Positions 1-7,926 of a DNA stretch of 64,000 bases are shown one piece after another. Position 1 is the first letter of the stretch. Every line of letters starts with the position of its first letter. Made by a program: the position numbers and the translations under genes. Origin of the DNA: Streptomyces sp. Ag109_O5-1 (GTDB lineage: Bacteria > Actinomycetota > Actinomycetes > Streptomycetales > Streptomycetaceae). Where the stretch lies: contig NZ_RKQF01000001.1 of the NCBI RefSeq assembly GCF_003814875.1, positions 4,588,001 to 4,652,000 on the forward strand, read 5' to 3'. Under the pieces are notes generated by a model. That model was not told the DNA's origin, ran no database searches, and worked only from the letters and a program-made list of their open reading frames with translations.

Positions 1-588
1 GCCGGTGTAGAGGTGACGGCCGATCATGTCGACGTCGACGGAGTCGGCGAGGGCCTCCATCGAGACGCCCTTGTCGTTCGCGTCGAGGATCATCGAGCGG
101 ACGGCGTCGGCGATCTCCTGGCGGCCGCCGTAGCCGATGGCGACGTTCACCAGTATTCCCTCGACGTGCGCGGTGGCCTCCTCGGCCTCCTTCAGCGCGG
201 TCTGCATCTGCGAGGGCAGCAGGTCGGGGGTGCCGACATGGTGGACACGCCAGCGGCCGTCGGCGGCGAGGGTGCGGACGACGTCCTCGATGATGCCGAG
301 GAGGGGGACCAACTCCTCCTTGGCACGGTCGAAGTTGTCCGTGGACAGCAGCCAGAGGGTGACGACCTCGACATCGGTCTCGGAGCACCAGCCGAGGAAT
401 TCCTCGATCTTCTCGGCGCCGGCGCGGTGGCCGTGCACGGTGGTGGAGCCCGCGGCCTTCGCCCAGCGGCGGTTGCCGTCCATGATGACGCCGATGTGCT
501 TGGGCACCTGTGCGTGGTCCAGGTGGCCTTCCACCCGGCGCGCGTAGAGCCTGACGAGCAGGCCGCGCAGCTTGTCGCGCAGGTTCAC
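1..588 (-). CDS. uppS: Isoprenyl transferase (Z-polyprenyl diphosphate synthase), 5' part
   Basis: Condenses isopentenyl diphosphate with an allylic diphosphate in the cytoplasm to make a polyprenyl carrier lipid used in cell-wall assembly. 196 residues are visible and the C-terminus lies beyond the left edge. The family signature GVIMDGNRRWAK is at residues 33-44, with catalytic Asp37, followed by HGHRAGAEK at 52-60. A GTG start at 588 is chosen because GAGGGG lies 10 nt upstream and the protein then begins MNLRDKLRGLL as in actinobacterial homologues. Streptomyces usually has two paralogues, so whether the product is C55 or a shorter chain cannot be read from this part. Family call is sure; the exact symbol is less so. 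Confidence 0.9.
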   Translation of the reverse strand, partial: MNLRDKLRGLLVRLYARRVEGHLDHAQVPKHIGVIMDGNRRWAKAAGSTTVHGHRAGAEKIEEFLGWCSETDVEVVTLWLLSTDNFDRAKEELVPLLGIIEDVVRTLAADGRWRVHHVGTPDLLPSQMQTALKEAEEATAHVEGILVNVAIGYGGRQEIADAVRSMILDANDKGVSMEALADSVDVDMIGRHLYTG

Positions 589-731
589 TTGAAGTCCGCC
601 CCTCGTGATTCGGCTGCGGGAATGCGGGAGTCCGCGGGCCGAAGCCTACCCCGCTGGGAGTTGGGCGGTGGGGCTCGGGTTGGCGCCCACAGGGGTGGGG
701 CTTGGGCCGTTCGGCGGCGGCCGGCTTCGTC

Positions 732-768
732 GTGGCTGGTCGCGCAGTTCCCCGCACCCCTTCGGGGG
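732..768 (-). repeat. Dispersed Streptomyces intergenic repeat, copy 1
   Basis: Core ggtcgcgcagttccccgc, followed by a short inverted repeat ccccttcgggg. The same core recurs at 18507-18537, and related forms containing gggcgcgaccagcc occur at 33816, 37707 and 52787. These are widespread in Streptomyces genomes, normally between genes. Confidence 0.75.
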
Positions 769-811
769 CGTGGCACCGAGGGCGCCTGAAAAGTGGGTGA
801 AAACCGCGGAC

Positions 812-905
812 AAAAAAACGGGCCGGTCCGTGGGGGGGAGACGGACCGGCCCGAGGGGGGGTTTCCACCATAACCCTTTGTAAGTGATGCTGCGTGCATC
901 GGCGC
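812..905 (-). ncRNA. Putative small RNA with C7 runs and intrinsic terminator (6C RNA-like)
   Basis: On the minus strand, two runs of seven C occur about 15 nt apart. The second forms the loop of a perfect 13-bp hairpin (arms 841-853 and 819-831, loop 832-840), followed directly by seven U (818-812). That is a textbook rho-independent terminator, yet no minus-strand gene ends here and uppS begins only further left. A small upstream hairpin (GGGTT/AACCC) and a -10-like TAGTTG near 911-916 would give a transcript of about 90 nt. Actinobacterial 6C RNAs are defined by two stem-loops rich in six or more C and are about this size. Here only one C run is clearly in a loop, so the family call is tentative. 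The terminator itself is firm. Confidence 0.42.
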
Positions 906-1497
906 GCCTCAACTACTCTCCGCAGTCGCCCGACGACGCCGCGATGGGCCTGGAACGCTGGATTCAAGGGTCTCGCGTGGCCGGTTCGCAGCGGAATCCC
1001 AGGAAATGTTGCCGCATACGGGGAGATCAAGAGGGTTAGAGCCGTCTTGGGGATGCCTCGGCGGGTTGTTCGCCCATCCCCCCGACGGGCGACTCCGGCT
1101 GCGAACGGCGGCTTGACGGCAGCCCCCGGGGTATTGCGGCACCGCGCAGCCCCCTCCACTGCGCGGTGCCGCCCGCGCAGCTTTGCTCACGCGAATTACC
1201 TTGGTCTGAACTTACGTGAGTCATTTGGTTGATGTGAACCCTCAGCGGTAACGATGTGGGAACGCTGTGACAAGAGGAGATGAACGGGAAGGGTGAACAT
1301 TCACTTATGCGTAGCTCCATGAACTAAGGAAGGACTTGACCTCATTGACCCATGGCGTCACGACATGCCCAGCGGGGATCGTTTGTGATCACCCGGGCCG
1401 GAGCGGGCGTCCGACGGCTCGGACGGCGGTTCCTGGCCATTCTTCGCCACCTGGCATTCCAAGGCCGGTGGATCAAGCCCGGTCCGCGACTCGCCCG

Positions 1498-1548
1498 GCC
1501 TGCTCGGCTCGCTCGGCCTGCTCGGCTCGCCCGGCTTGCTCGGCTCGG
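1498..1548. repeat. 18-bp tandem repeat, about 2.8 copies
   Basis: Copies of gcctgctcggctcgctcg start at 1498, 1516 and (degenerate, partial) 1534. The repeat is non-coding as far as I can tell and lies about 60 bp upstream of the chosen DinB-like start. Confidence 0.6.
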
Positions 1549-1610
1549 TGCAGGTCATGTCCCCCACGATCGCAGCGGGTTGTCGGTCCCCGCTGCTAGT
1601 TTCGTCCGCC

Positions 1611-2123
1611 ATGACCACAGACGGCGGCAAGTACACCACTGGTGAGAAGGAAACCCTGCGAGCGAGCCTGGAACGGCACCAGGACGCGGTGCTGTGGAAA
1701 CTGGAGGGCCTCGACGACGAACAGCTGCGCCGGCCGATGACCCCGTCCGGGACGAACCTGCTCGGACTGGTGAAGCATCTGGCGTCCGTGTACTACGGCT
1801 GGTTCGTGGAGACCTTCGGCGAGGAGGTCGAGCCGCTGTGGTTCGACCCGGCCACCGAGGACATGGCGGCCGGCCCCGAGGAGACGACCCAGCAGATCAT
1901 CGACTTCTACGGCCGTGCGCGCGCCGCGTCCGACCGGGTGATCGCGTCACGGCCGCTGGAGACCCTGGGCCGGCCCTCCTGGCACGACATGACGGTCTCG
2001 CTCCGCTGGGTCCTGGTCGACATGATCGAGGAGACGGCCCGGCACGCCGGGCACATGGACATCCTGCGGGAACTGATCGACGGCGCGACGGGCGCACACC
2101 CACCGGTCACGGCAACGGCGTGA
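1611..2123 (+). CDS. DinB-like / DUF664 family protein
   Basis: A 170-residue four-helix-bundle protein of the DinB/DUF664 group, which contains metal-binding, often thiol-dependent transferases and many uncharacterised members. Three candidate metal ligands are visible: His56 in LVKHLASVYYGWF, and His145 and His148 in ARHAGHMD near the C-terminus, the spacing typical of the fold. The ATG at 1611 is preferred over an upstream ATG at 1536 because the extra 25 residues are low-complexity and translate the tandem repeat area. It ends tail-to-tail with, and overlaps by 17 nt, the GNAT gene on the other strand. Substrate unknown. Confidence 0.82.
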   Translation: MTTDGGKYTTGEKETLRASLERHQDAVLWKLEGLDDEQLRRPMTPSGTNLLGLVKHLASVYYGWFVETFGEEVEPLWFDPATEDMAAGPEETTQQIIDFYGRARAASDRVIASRPLETLGRPSWHDMTVSLRWVLVDMIEETARHAGHMDILRELIDGATGAHPPVTATA

Positions 2124-2622
2124 CCGGGTCGTAGGCGGCCGCCCCCGTCCCGGAGTCGCCGCGCAGGACGAGCAGCACATACCCCTCGTCCACGGGGTGC
2201 TCCGGGTCGTCGTCGGCCGGGACGAACCCGCTCTTCTCCAGCAGCCGTACCGAGGCGGTGTTCGCGGCGAAGGGGTCGGCGTACAGGGGCCGTACGGTCT
2301 CCTCCCGGAGGAAGAGGGCGAGGGCGCGACTGCCGACGCCCCGCCTCCAGTACGCCCGCCCGAGCCAGTACCCGGTGAACCGCCGCTCGCCCTCCCACCA
2401 GGCGACGATGTTCCCCGCGACCTCCCCGTCCACGAGAACGGTCCGCACCAGGCCGCTCGGATCCCCGAGCACCCTCTCCCTCCAGTGCCGCAGAAAGGCC
2501 TCCCGCGGCCGGGGCGTGAACCTCGACCGCCGGACGGCTTCCGAGTCGTGCTCGTAGGCGAGGAAGAACTCGAGGTCGTCGTCCAGCACGGGACGCAGGC
2601 GAACGTCATCGGTCGTCGTCAT
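2107..2622 (-). CDS. GNAT family N-acetyltransferase
   Basis: Likely acetyl-CoA dependent N-acyltransferase of 171 residues. The N-terminal strand-helix VRLRPVLDDDLEFF and the acetyl-CoA-binding region YWRRGVGSRALALFL (the R/Q-x-x-G-x-G/A motif) are clear, and NTASVRLLEKSGFVP is the conserved final strand-helix-strand. The ATG at 2622 (MTTTDDVRLRP) is preferred to one 30 nt upstream because it starts at the domain edge. Substrate cannot be predicted. The convergent neighbour DinB-like gene overlaps its 3' end by 17 nt. Confidence 0.85.
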   Translation of the reverse strand: MTTTDDVRLRPVLDDDLEFFLAYEHDSEAVRRSRFTPRPREAFLRHWRERVLGDPSGLVRTVLVDGEVAGNIVAWWEGERRFTGYWLGRAYWRRGVGSRALALFLREETVRPLYADPFAANTASVRLLEKSGFVPADDDPEHPVDEGYVLLVLRGDSGTGAAAYDPVTPLP

Positions 2623-2666
2623 GCCTGTGAGTGTGGCACCAGCCACTGACACCGCCCCTTTTGTTG

Positions 2667-3545
2667 CTACGGCACGAGCGGCCGGACCTCCTCCGCGGTG
2701 AACCGTACGAAGCCCTCGGGGTCGGGCTCGTCCCCCGTCGGCTGGAGGATCACGGTGTCGGCACCGGCCTCCACGAGCCGCTGCACGGACTTGGCGACGG
2801 CTCCCGCGTCTCCGGCGACACCGAGGTCGGGGACGGACTCCAGCCCCTCCTCGACAAGTTCGGCGCGAAGCCGGTCGGCGGCGTCGGGCCCGGTGGCAGT
2901 CAGGAGATAGACCACGACCTCATGCCGCTCGTCCTCCCCCCGCCCGGCAGCGGCCCGCCCCTCCTCGATGAGCCGCCGCGCCCGGCGGACGCCGTCGGGT
3001 GGGGTGGCGGCGGTGAGAACGGTCCCGTCGGCGGCCGCACCGCTGAGCCGCAGGGAGCGGGGGCCTGTGGCACCGGCGAAGACAGGAACGGGCCCGGCGG
3101 GCGGCCAGTCCAGGGCGACATCGTCGAGCCGGACGTACCGCCCGCTGACGGTGAGCCGCTCCCCTCGCAACAGCGCCCGGAGGGCGTCGAGATGCTCCCG
3201 CAGCAGGGTCACCGGCGACTCCGCACGGGCCCCGACCTGCCCCATCCAGTCCTGCACACCGTGCCCGACCCCGAGGACGGCACGCCCCGGGAACATCCGG
3301 TGCAGCGTTGCGGCCTCCATGGCGGTGATGGCGACGTTCCGCAACGGCACGGGCAGCAGCCCGACCCCGATCCGCACCCGCTCGCTCCAGGCGAGCGCGG
3401 CAGCGGCAGCCGAAATCCCCCCTTCCCGAAAACAGTCCTCCCACAGCCACAACTCTTCGAGCCCCACGTCATCAGCAAGCCGAACCACGTCACGCAGCCG
3501 CTCGGGGGGTAGTTGGGGGCGAAACACAGCGCCGAGTGCAGTCAT
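2667..3545 (-). CDS. LLM class flavin-dependent oxidoreductase
   Basis: Predicted luciferase-like monooxygenase-fold enzyme of 292 residues, probably using coenzyme F420 or FMN. It shows the family's TIM-barrel landmarks: an early GLEELWLWED strand, IGVGLLPVPLRN (residues about 59-70), the GRAVLGVGHG loop, and a C-terminal VEAGADTVILQP strand. Length is normal for compact actinobacterial LLM proteins. It stands alone on the minus strand, upstream of the GNAT gene with a 44-nt gap, so co-transcription is possible. Reaction and substrate are unknown. Confidence 0.85.
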   Translation of the reverse strand: MTALGAVFRPQLPPERLRDVVRLADDVGLEELWLWEDCFREGGISAAAAALAWSERVRIGVGLLPVPLRNVAITAMEAATLHRMFPGRAVLGVGHGVQDWMGQVGARAESPVTLLREHLDALRALLRGERLTVSGRYVRLDDVALDWPPAGPVPVFAGATGPRSLRLSGAAADGTVLTAATPPDGVRRARRLIEEGRAAAGRGEDERHEVVVYLLTATGPDAADRLRAELVEEGLESVPDLGVAGDAGAVAKSVQRLVEAGADTVILQPTGDEPDPEGFVRFTAEEVRPLVP

Positions 3546-3601
3546 GGGGATGTCCTACCGGGGGGCCGAGGCCGCGACAACTCCTTTTGACCGCAGAGGA
3601 C

Positions 3602-4258
3602 TTACGAGGAAGCCGAGCTCGGATCCGGTAGACGTACTCCTGCACGGCGGGCGCGTTCGAGAGCAGCCGGACTCGCGCCACAGGGATCGGCGACGCCTCG
3701 CTTGTTCATCGGGCGCTGATGGATCACATAGAAGCGACGGGGCCCGGGGGCCGCGATGACGGCGGCGAAGCGGGGGTCGCCAGCGAACCACACTTCCCTG
3801 GCCTGCGCGGTCTTCTCACTGGCGTGGCCGCGCCCGAGACGTCGTCTCCACCACATCGACCGAATGTGCGACTTCAGAATCATCGGCAGCTTCTCATCCG
3901 GACGCTCGGGATTGGGGAAGCGCAGCCAGACGTCCCCGGCGGTGGCTTCTGGAATCTTCCCGATCCCGCTCTCCGGCTCCTCGAACGCCTGCCACGGGTA
4001 GGCGCGCAGCAACCGTCGTGTGTGGAAGGCCCAAGAGATATAGGCCGGTTGGAGAAAGGCACGGTAGGCGCAGTAGAGCAGAGGAACGAAGAGGAGCCAC
4101 AGCGTCCAGCTGATCGACATGATCACGTACCAGGCCAGCAGGCCCAGCCACGCGGCGGGCCACAAGATCTGGCCCAAAAACGCGCAGGTGACCAGCCTTG
4201 CCCAGGCACTGCGGGTCGCGGGATCGTCCCAGGCCGTGGGGTGATGCGTGGGGGGCAT
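3602..4258 (-). CDS. Membrane protein of a type VII-like operon (hypothetical)
   Basis: A 218-residue protein. It has a hydrophobic pair of segments at about residues 20-80 (rich in W, L, I), then a soluble C-terminal domain containing VWLRFPNPERPDEKLPMILKS-type sequence, which suggests a membrane-anchored cytoplasmic or surface domain. I do not recognise a family. The ATG at 4258 lies one base after the stop of the preceding gene, so it is the last of four tightly coupled minus-strand genes (6504 to 3602) led by WXG-type proteins. By position it could be an immunity, chaperone or anchoring protein; this is inference. Confidence 0.7.
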   Translation of the reverse strand: MPPTHHPTAWDDPATRSAWARLVTCAFLGQILWPAAWLGLLAWYVIMSISWTLWLLFVPLLYCAYRAFLQPAYISWAFHTRRLLRAYPWQAFEEPESGIGKIPEATAGDVWLRFPNPERPDEKLPMILKSHIRSMWWRRRLGRGHASEKTAQAREVWFAGDPRFAAVIAAPGPRRFYVIHQRPMNKRGVADPCGASPAALERARRAGVRLPDPSSASS

Positions 4259-4259
4259 G

Positions 4260-4892
4260 TCAGTCCTTGTTCGGTACGACATCGGAATCGGACGCATCCG
4301 GAAGCGGGTCTTCGAAACTGACCGAACCGGCGATGTCCCTGAGCAGATCGCGGTAGTGCTCGGCATGCCGGACAGCTGTCGTGGCCAACGAGAGAATCGC
4401 GATGCGTCGGCCGTCGAAGCACGGAACATGCGCAGTGACCTGAAGGAGTTCGTACGGGGCGCCGAGGCCAAGTTCCGATGGCGCGTCCAGACGTGTCTGC
4501 ACAAGCGCGGCCGGACCGCACGGCAGGTCCAAAGACTCGATGTGCTCTGCCTCTTCCGCGCCGACGACCGCCCGTGCCGCATGGACACTGCGCGGGACCC
4601 AGCCGGTGGCTCGCCAGGCAAGCGTGAAGAGAGACAGCAGCGGTCCGCCATCCCCTTCGTCGTCCGAGTGGAGACCGAGGCAACAGTGCACCGCTCCGGC
4701 CTCCACGAACAGCCGGGCTAGCCGGAATACCGGACCGAGACCGGTGAGCGGCCCCGGCGCCTGTGCCGGATCGTGTGCAGCCGCCATCAGCTCCTGGAGT
4801 GGAAGTGGCACGAAGCCGGGAGGCAACGCGAACCAGACCTGGGCATCCTCGCTGCGGGCGGAGTCGTCGACCACATAGGCGGCACCTCTCAT
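4260..4892 (-). CDS. Hypothetical protein in WXG operon
   Basis: A 210-residue soluble protein with no signal peptide or membrane segment, acidic at the C-terminus (DPLPDASDSD). I recognise no family. Its middle, GPVFRLARLFVEAGAVHC followed by LSLFTLAWRATGW, looks like a mixed alpha/beta domain similar in character to small Streptomyces proteins encoded next to type VII-like substrates. Its ATG overlaps the stop of the WXG-domain gene by ATGA, and its own stop is one base before the next start, so translation is coupled to both. Role inferred only from context. Confidence 0.7.
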   Translation of the reverse strand: MRGAAYVVDDSARSEDAQVWFALPPGFVPLPLQELMAAAHDPAQAPGPLTGLGPVFRLARLFVEAGAVHCCLGLHSDDEGDGGPLLSLFTLAWRATGWVPRSVHAARAVVGAEEAEHIESLDLPCGPAALVQTRLDAPSELGLGAPYELLQVTAHVPCFDGRRIAILSLATTAVRHAEHYRDLLRDIAGSVSFEDPLPDASDSDVVPNKD

Positions 4893-6196
4893 GACGCTTC
4901 CCCCGCACCGCGCAGCAGGAAGTGAAGCGCACCCGCTGTCGCCGGAACGTCGAGTCCCAGGGTTCTCGGCCCGTCGAGCAAGTTGTTGACCGTCTTGGCA
5001 GTGTCGTTGTCCAAGGCGCCGACGAAACTGCTCGCGACACCGTAGACGGCCGTGCCGGCTCCCAGGATCGTCGCCGGTTTGTCGACCTTCTCGACGATCG
5101 GCGCCAGCCGTCCGCCCAGCACACGGGGATGCGACAGGACGCTCACAGCTCCCTCTGCCGCTGCTGCTTCCGTCCGGATCGAGACACCCACCGTCTTGAT
5201 CGACGTCCCTGCCCTGACCCCGACCCTGGCAATTCTCTGCCCCAGGGTCAGCACCTCCTCGGCCTCACCGGCCGGTCCCGCGGTGGCGGACAGCAGCTCG
5301 GGAGCTTTCATGACCCCTTTGGCCACCGCCCCCAACCCCGGCAGCATTCCGAGGAAGTCGCCCGCGACCCCCAGCAGGTTGCACCAGAAGTCGATGTCCA
5401 GTTCGCCCTTCGTGAAGCCGTCCTCCAGGGACGCCAGCACTTCCGGGTCACTGACCCGCAGGCCGAAGGCCGTTGCGCTGAGCAGGCCCGCCGCGAGGAA
5501 CAACAGCCACGGGGCGATCGCCGTGAGACCCAGCAGTGCGATCACGCCCAGGACCGCGGCGCACGCGCTGAGAATGTCCGGGAGGTTGTCTCCGACCCAG
5601 TCCGTGAACTTGTCCCACGCACCCGGCTCGTGAGGCGCCAGCCTGTGCGTGGCGTCGATGATGTGCCGGGCCCGCTTGCGTGCGGTGTCCTCGTGCTCGC
5701 CCGCGAGGGAGCGGGCGCGTTTCAGCACGTCGTCAAGGTCGCCCTGTGCCGTCTCGACCCTGCTGTCCGCCTTGTCGAGAGCCACGCCCCCGTCGACGCG
5801 GGCGTGGCCCGTGCCCGACTTCGCCTTGTCCGCGTGCCCCTGCGCACGCCGCAACGCCTCACGCGCGGTCTCGGCCTCACCGTCGAGCTTCTTCGCACGC
5901 CGCTGGAACTCACCCAGTTCCATGGCCCACAGATCCAGCTGTTTCGCGGCCTTGTCGACGGATCGGGCGCCGTTCTTCAGGTTGAGCGGCAACGGCCCGC
6001 CCTCCAGTTGCTCGCGGAAGGCGACGGCCGCGTCCCCCTCCCAACAGCTGCCGTTCATCAGCCTGGCGACCTTGGAGCGCGCCTTCTCCATCTCTACGGC
6101 GCAGTCGGACAGCCTGCGGTGCATGTCCCGCACAAGGTCCATGTCACCCGGAGCCGGGTTGAAGCCGAGGTGGGGATAAGGGCCGGTGCTCGTCAC
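4889..6196 (-). CDS. Putative type VII-secreted protein with N-terminal WXG-like domain
   Basis: A 435-residue protein. Residues about 10-110 form a helical hairpin with the motif SCWEGDAAVAF, a W-x-G turn as in WXG100/ESX substrates. It is followed by a long charged coiled coil (about 110-215), two adjacent hydrophobic segments (about 230-275: LGVIALLGLTAIAPWLLFLAAG), and a C-terminal domain rich in small residues. This order matches the domain described as a putative T7SS-secretion region in actinobacterial toxin-like proteins, but no known toxin domain is recognisable at the end. The GTG at 6196 overlaps the upstream stop (GTGA), and its stop overlaps the next ATG. Secretion is inferred. 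Confidence 0.75.
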   Translation of the reverse strand: MTSTGPYPHLGFNPAPGDMDLVRDMHRRLSDCAVEMEKARSKVARLMNGSCWEGDAAVAFREQLEGGPLPLNLKNGARSVDKAAKQLDLWAMELGEFQRRAKKLDGEAETAREALRRAQGHADKAKSGTGHARVDGGVALDKADSRVETAQGDLDDVLKRARSLAGEHEDTARKRARHIIDATHRLAPHEPGAWDKFTDWVGDNLPDILSACAAVLGVIALLGLTAIAPWLLFLAAGLLSATAFGLRVSDPEVLASLEDGFTKGELDIDFWCNLLGVAGDFLGMLPGLGAVAKGVMKAPELLSATAGPAGEAEEVLTLGQRIARVGVRAGTSIKTVGVSIRTEAAAAEGAVSVLSHPRVLGGRLAPIVEKVDKPATILGAGTAVYGVASSFVGALDNDTAKTVNNLLDGPRTLGLDVPATAGALHFLLRGAGEAS

Positions 6197-6504
6197 TGAC
6201 TCCCGCCCTTTCTCCTCGCCTTTTCCAACGCCCTCTCCAAGGCCACGTCCACCTCGTGAAAGTCGTCCTTGGCCTTCCTGGTGATCTCCGTGAGCTCCCC
6301 GATCTGTTCGGCGATCTCCTTCGCTCCGTGGTGCCAGTCCTCTTGGAACCGGTCGCACGCGTCGTCCAGATCGCCCGTGCCCAGGCCGTTGACGCCTGGG
6401 TCGTGCAACACCTTCTGCAGCGCGACGAACGAGTTCCTGGCCCTCGTCAGGTCCTTGAAGAACTTGTCGAGCTCCGAACCGTCGACCTTCAGCCGGTCAG
6501 CCAT
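6193..6504 (-). CDS. WXG100-like small protein
   Basis: A 103-residue, all-helical protein with the central turn FQEDWHHGAKEI (W-x-x-G), the pattern of small WXG100/EspC-type partners of type VII substrates. It lacks signal peptide and membrane segments. The ATG at 6504 (MADRLKVDGSELDKFF) is favoured over one 24 nt upstream because the shorter form begins at the first predicted helix. It is the first gene of the four-gene operon, and its stop overlaps the GTG of the large WXG-domain gene. It probably forms a helical heterodimer with that product, by analogy with the family. Confidence 0.75.
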   Translation of the reverse strand: MADRLKVDGSELDKFFKDLTRARNSFVALQKVLHDPGVNGLGTGDLDDACDRFQEDWHHGAKEIAEQIGELTEITRKAKDDFHEVDVALERALEKARRKGGSQ

Positions 6505-6767
6505 GGGCTCCTCGTCACGTCGTGGCACTCGTGCGTCAGCGGTGGGCCGACCGGACCTCCTGGACCGGGACGCCGTGGTGGTTTCGAGCGCCAGATGGAG
6601 CGGTTCACTTGGGGACTCCGGGTGGGGCTAGGGGTCTCTTGATCCACCCAACGACGTCCCGGTCCCGAGTGACACGTGTCCGGCCCCCGGAGGCATCACC
6701 TGTCGCCCACATTTGTGGATACGGTCGGTACGAGCAGCTGCGGCGGAGCCATGGAAAGAGGCTGGGC

Positions 6768-7151
6768 ATGGGGCGCTGGCGGGATGGGCGCGGGACGTTG
6801 GTGGTGCAGCGGAGTGGGGGTGCGGCGGTGAGTGTTCCGCTGGAGATCGCAACCTCTTATCGCGCCCGCACCAAAGGGCTGTTGGGGCGGGACGGCGTCG
6901 AGGGTGCGATCCTGCTGTCCCCGGCCAACGGGATCCACACGTTCCGGATGCGCATCCCGATCGACGTCGCCTATCTCGACCGCCGGCTCACGGTGATCGC
7001 GGTGCGCACCATGCGCCCCGGCCGCCTCGGCCTGCCCCGCCTGCGCTCCCGGCATGTACTGGAGTCCGAGGCCGGGGCCATGGTGACCTGGGGCGTGGAG
7101 GCGGGCACGCGGGTGACGGTGCAGGAGCAGGAGCAGGAGCTACCGGAGTAG
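6768..7151 (+). CDS. DUF192 family protein
   Basis: A 127-residue cytoplasmic protein of the DUF192 family, small beta-barrel proteins of unknown function. The core signature is visible: RTKGLLGRDGVEGAILLSP, then FRMRIPIDVAYLDRRLTVI (the family's W/FM-K/R-x-x-x-xP-I-D-V pattern). It ends with an unusual short EQEQEQEL tract. The ATG at 6768 is chosen because GGAAAGAGG lies 6 nt upstream, although an open frame extends further 5'. In Streptomyces such genes often sit near tad loci; here the tad locus is about 3 kb away. Confidence 0.85.
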   Translation: MGRWRDGRGTLVVQRSGGAAVSVPLEIATSYRARTKGLLGRDGVEGAILLSPANGIHTFRMRIPIDVAYLDRRLTVIAVRTMRPGRLGLPRLRSRHVLESEAGAMVTWGVEAGTRVTVQEQEQELPE

Positions 7152-7170
7152 ACCCCTGCCCACTCGACCC

Positions 7171-7671
7171 TCAAACAGGGGGCAGACGGTAGGCACCGGC
7201 CCCCGCCCGCGGCAGTACCGCCCACATGCGGGTGCCGCCGCCCGGTTGCCTCGCCTCGCCGAATCCCCAGTCGCCCTGGCTGACACGGACGACCTCAGCC
7301 AGGGTGGCTAGCGCGTCCCGGCGGCGGCTGTCGCATGCGGTGGCCAGGCGTGTGTTCACGTGGCGGGGGTGGCCGTCGTAGAGGATCACGCGTAGCGCGT
7401 CGTCGCGGTAGCGCAGAGCCAGGTACACCTCGTCGGTGGGAGTGAAACGGCAGGCGCAGGCGGTCAGTTCGGTGGTCACCAGCTCGGCTGTCGGCGCCAC
7501 GTCCTCCAGCCCGTGGGCCCGCAGGATCGAGCAGGCCGCCTCACGGGCGATGGCCGGGCTCTGCGGAGCTGCGGGGAGGGTGAGGCTGTAGGTGAGGGAT
7601 TCGGGGGCCGGCGGTTCGGGGGGCATTTCGTCACGGGTCGGGATCCAGCAGGACGCGAGGATTGCGGACAT
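7171..7671 (-). CDS. Anti-sigma-factor-like ATP-binding protein (WhiJ-type triad)
   Basis: A 166-residue single-domain GHKL/HATPase protein of the RsbW-like class. The N-box is visible as AELVTTELTACACRF (E-x-x-x-N replaced by ELTACA, a common divergent form), with the G-box near GDWGFGEARQPGGGTRMWAVLP. The ATG at 7671 follows GGGAG; an in-frame ATG 60 nt upstream lacks a ribosome site. It is divergent from the XRE-DUF5753 and DUF397 genes. This three-part arrangement (ATPase, XRE, DUF397) is the WhiJ-like family of Streptomyces development-linked regulators. Target unknown. Confidence 0.8.
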   Translation of the reverse strand: MSAILASCWIPTRDEMPPEPPAPESLTYSLTLPAAPQSPAIAREAACSILRAHGLEDVAPTAELVTTELTACACRFTPTDEVYLALRYRDDALRVILYDGHPRHVNTRLATACDSRRRDALATLAEVVRVSQGDWGFGEARQPGGGTRMWAVLPRAGAGAYRLPPV

Positions 7672-7926
7672 CACAACTCCCAGTGGCGGTGAATGGGTTG
7701 ACCTCCGGTGGGTGGCTCGTCTCCCTGGCACGGCCTGCCCCTCCCAGGGAAGGAGACGGTGGGCTGGGTCGTGCGATGCGCTTCCGGTACGACGGAGGGG
7801 CTGTACGTAGTCGTTCAGTTACTGACTGTAGAGCGACTGGCGTTACAGTGTCCACCCGACTGGAGATAATTACCCCCACCATGGATACGGCAGACTGTGG
7901 TCCACCACACCGCGAGAAGGGACGGC

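Larger units (their letters stand above)
589..1610. other. Gene-poor 1-kb interval between uppS and the DinB-like gene
   Basis: No open frame here looks like a protein: the frames present are short, mutually overlapping and of biased low-complexity composition. The stretch contains one dispersed intergenic repeat (732-768), the C-rich RNA-like element (812-905), a comparatively AT-rich segment around 1185-1345 that may hold promoters, and an 18-bp tandem repeat (1498-1548). I see no tRNA or rRNA. Confidence 0.6.

Noticed and set aside
585..912. Overlapping short minus-strand ORFs upstream of uppS (88-104 codons)
   Set aside because: They translate the dispersed repeat and the terminator hairpin; low-complexity Pro/Arg content.
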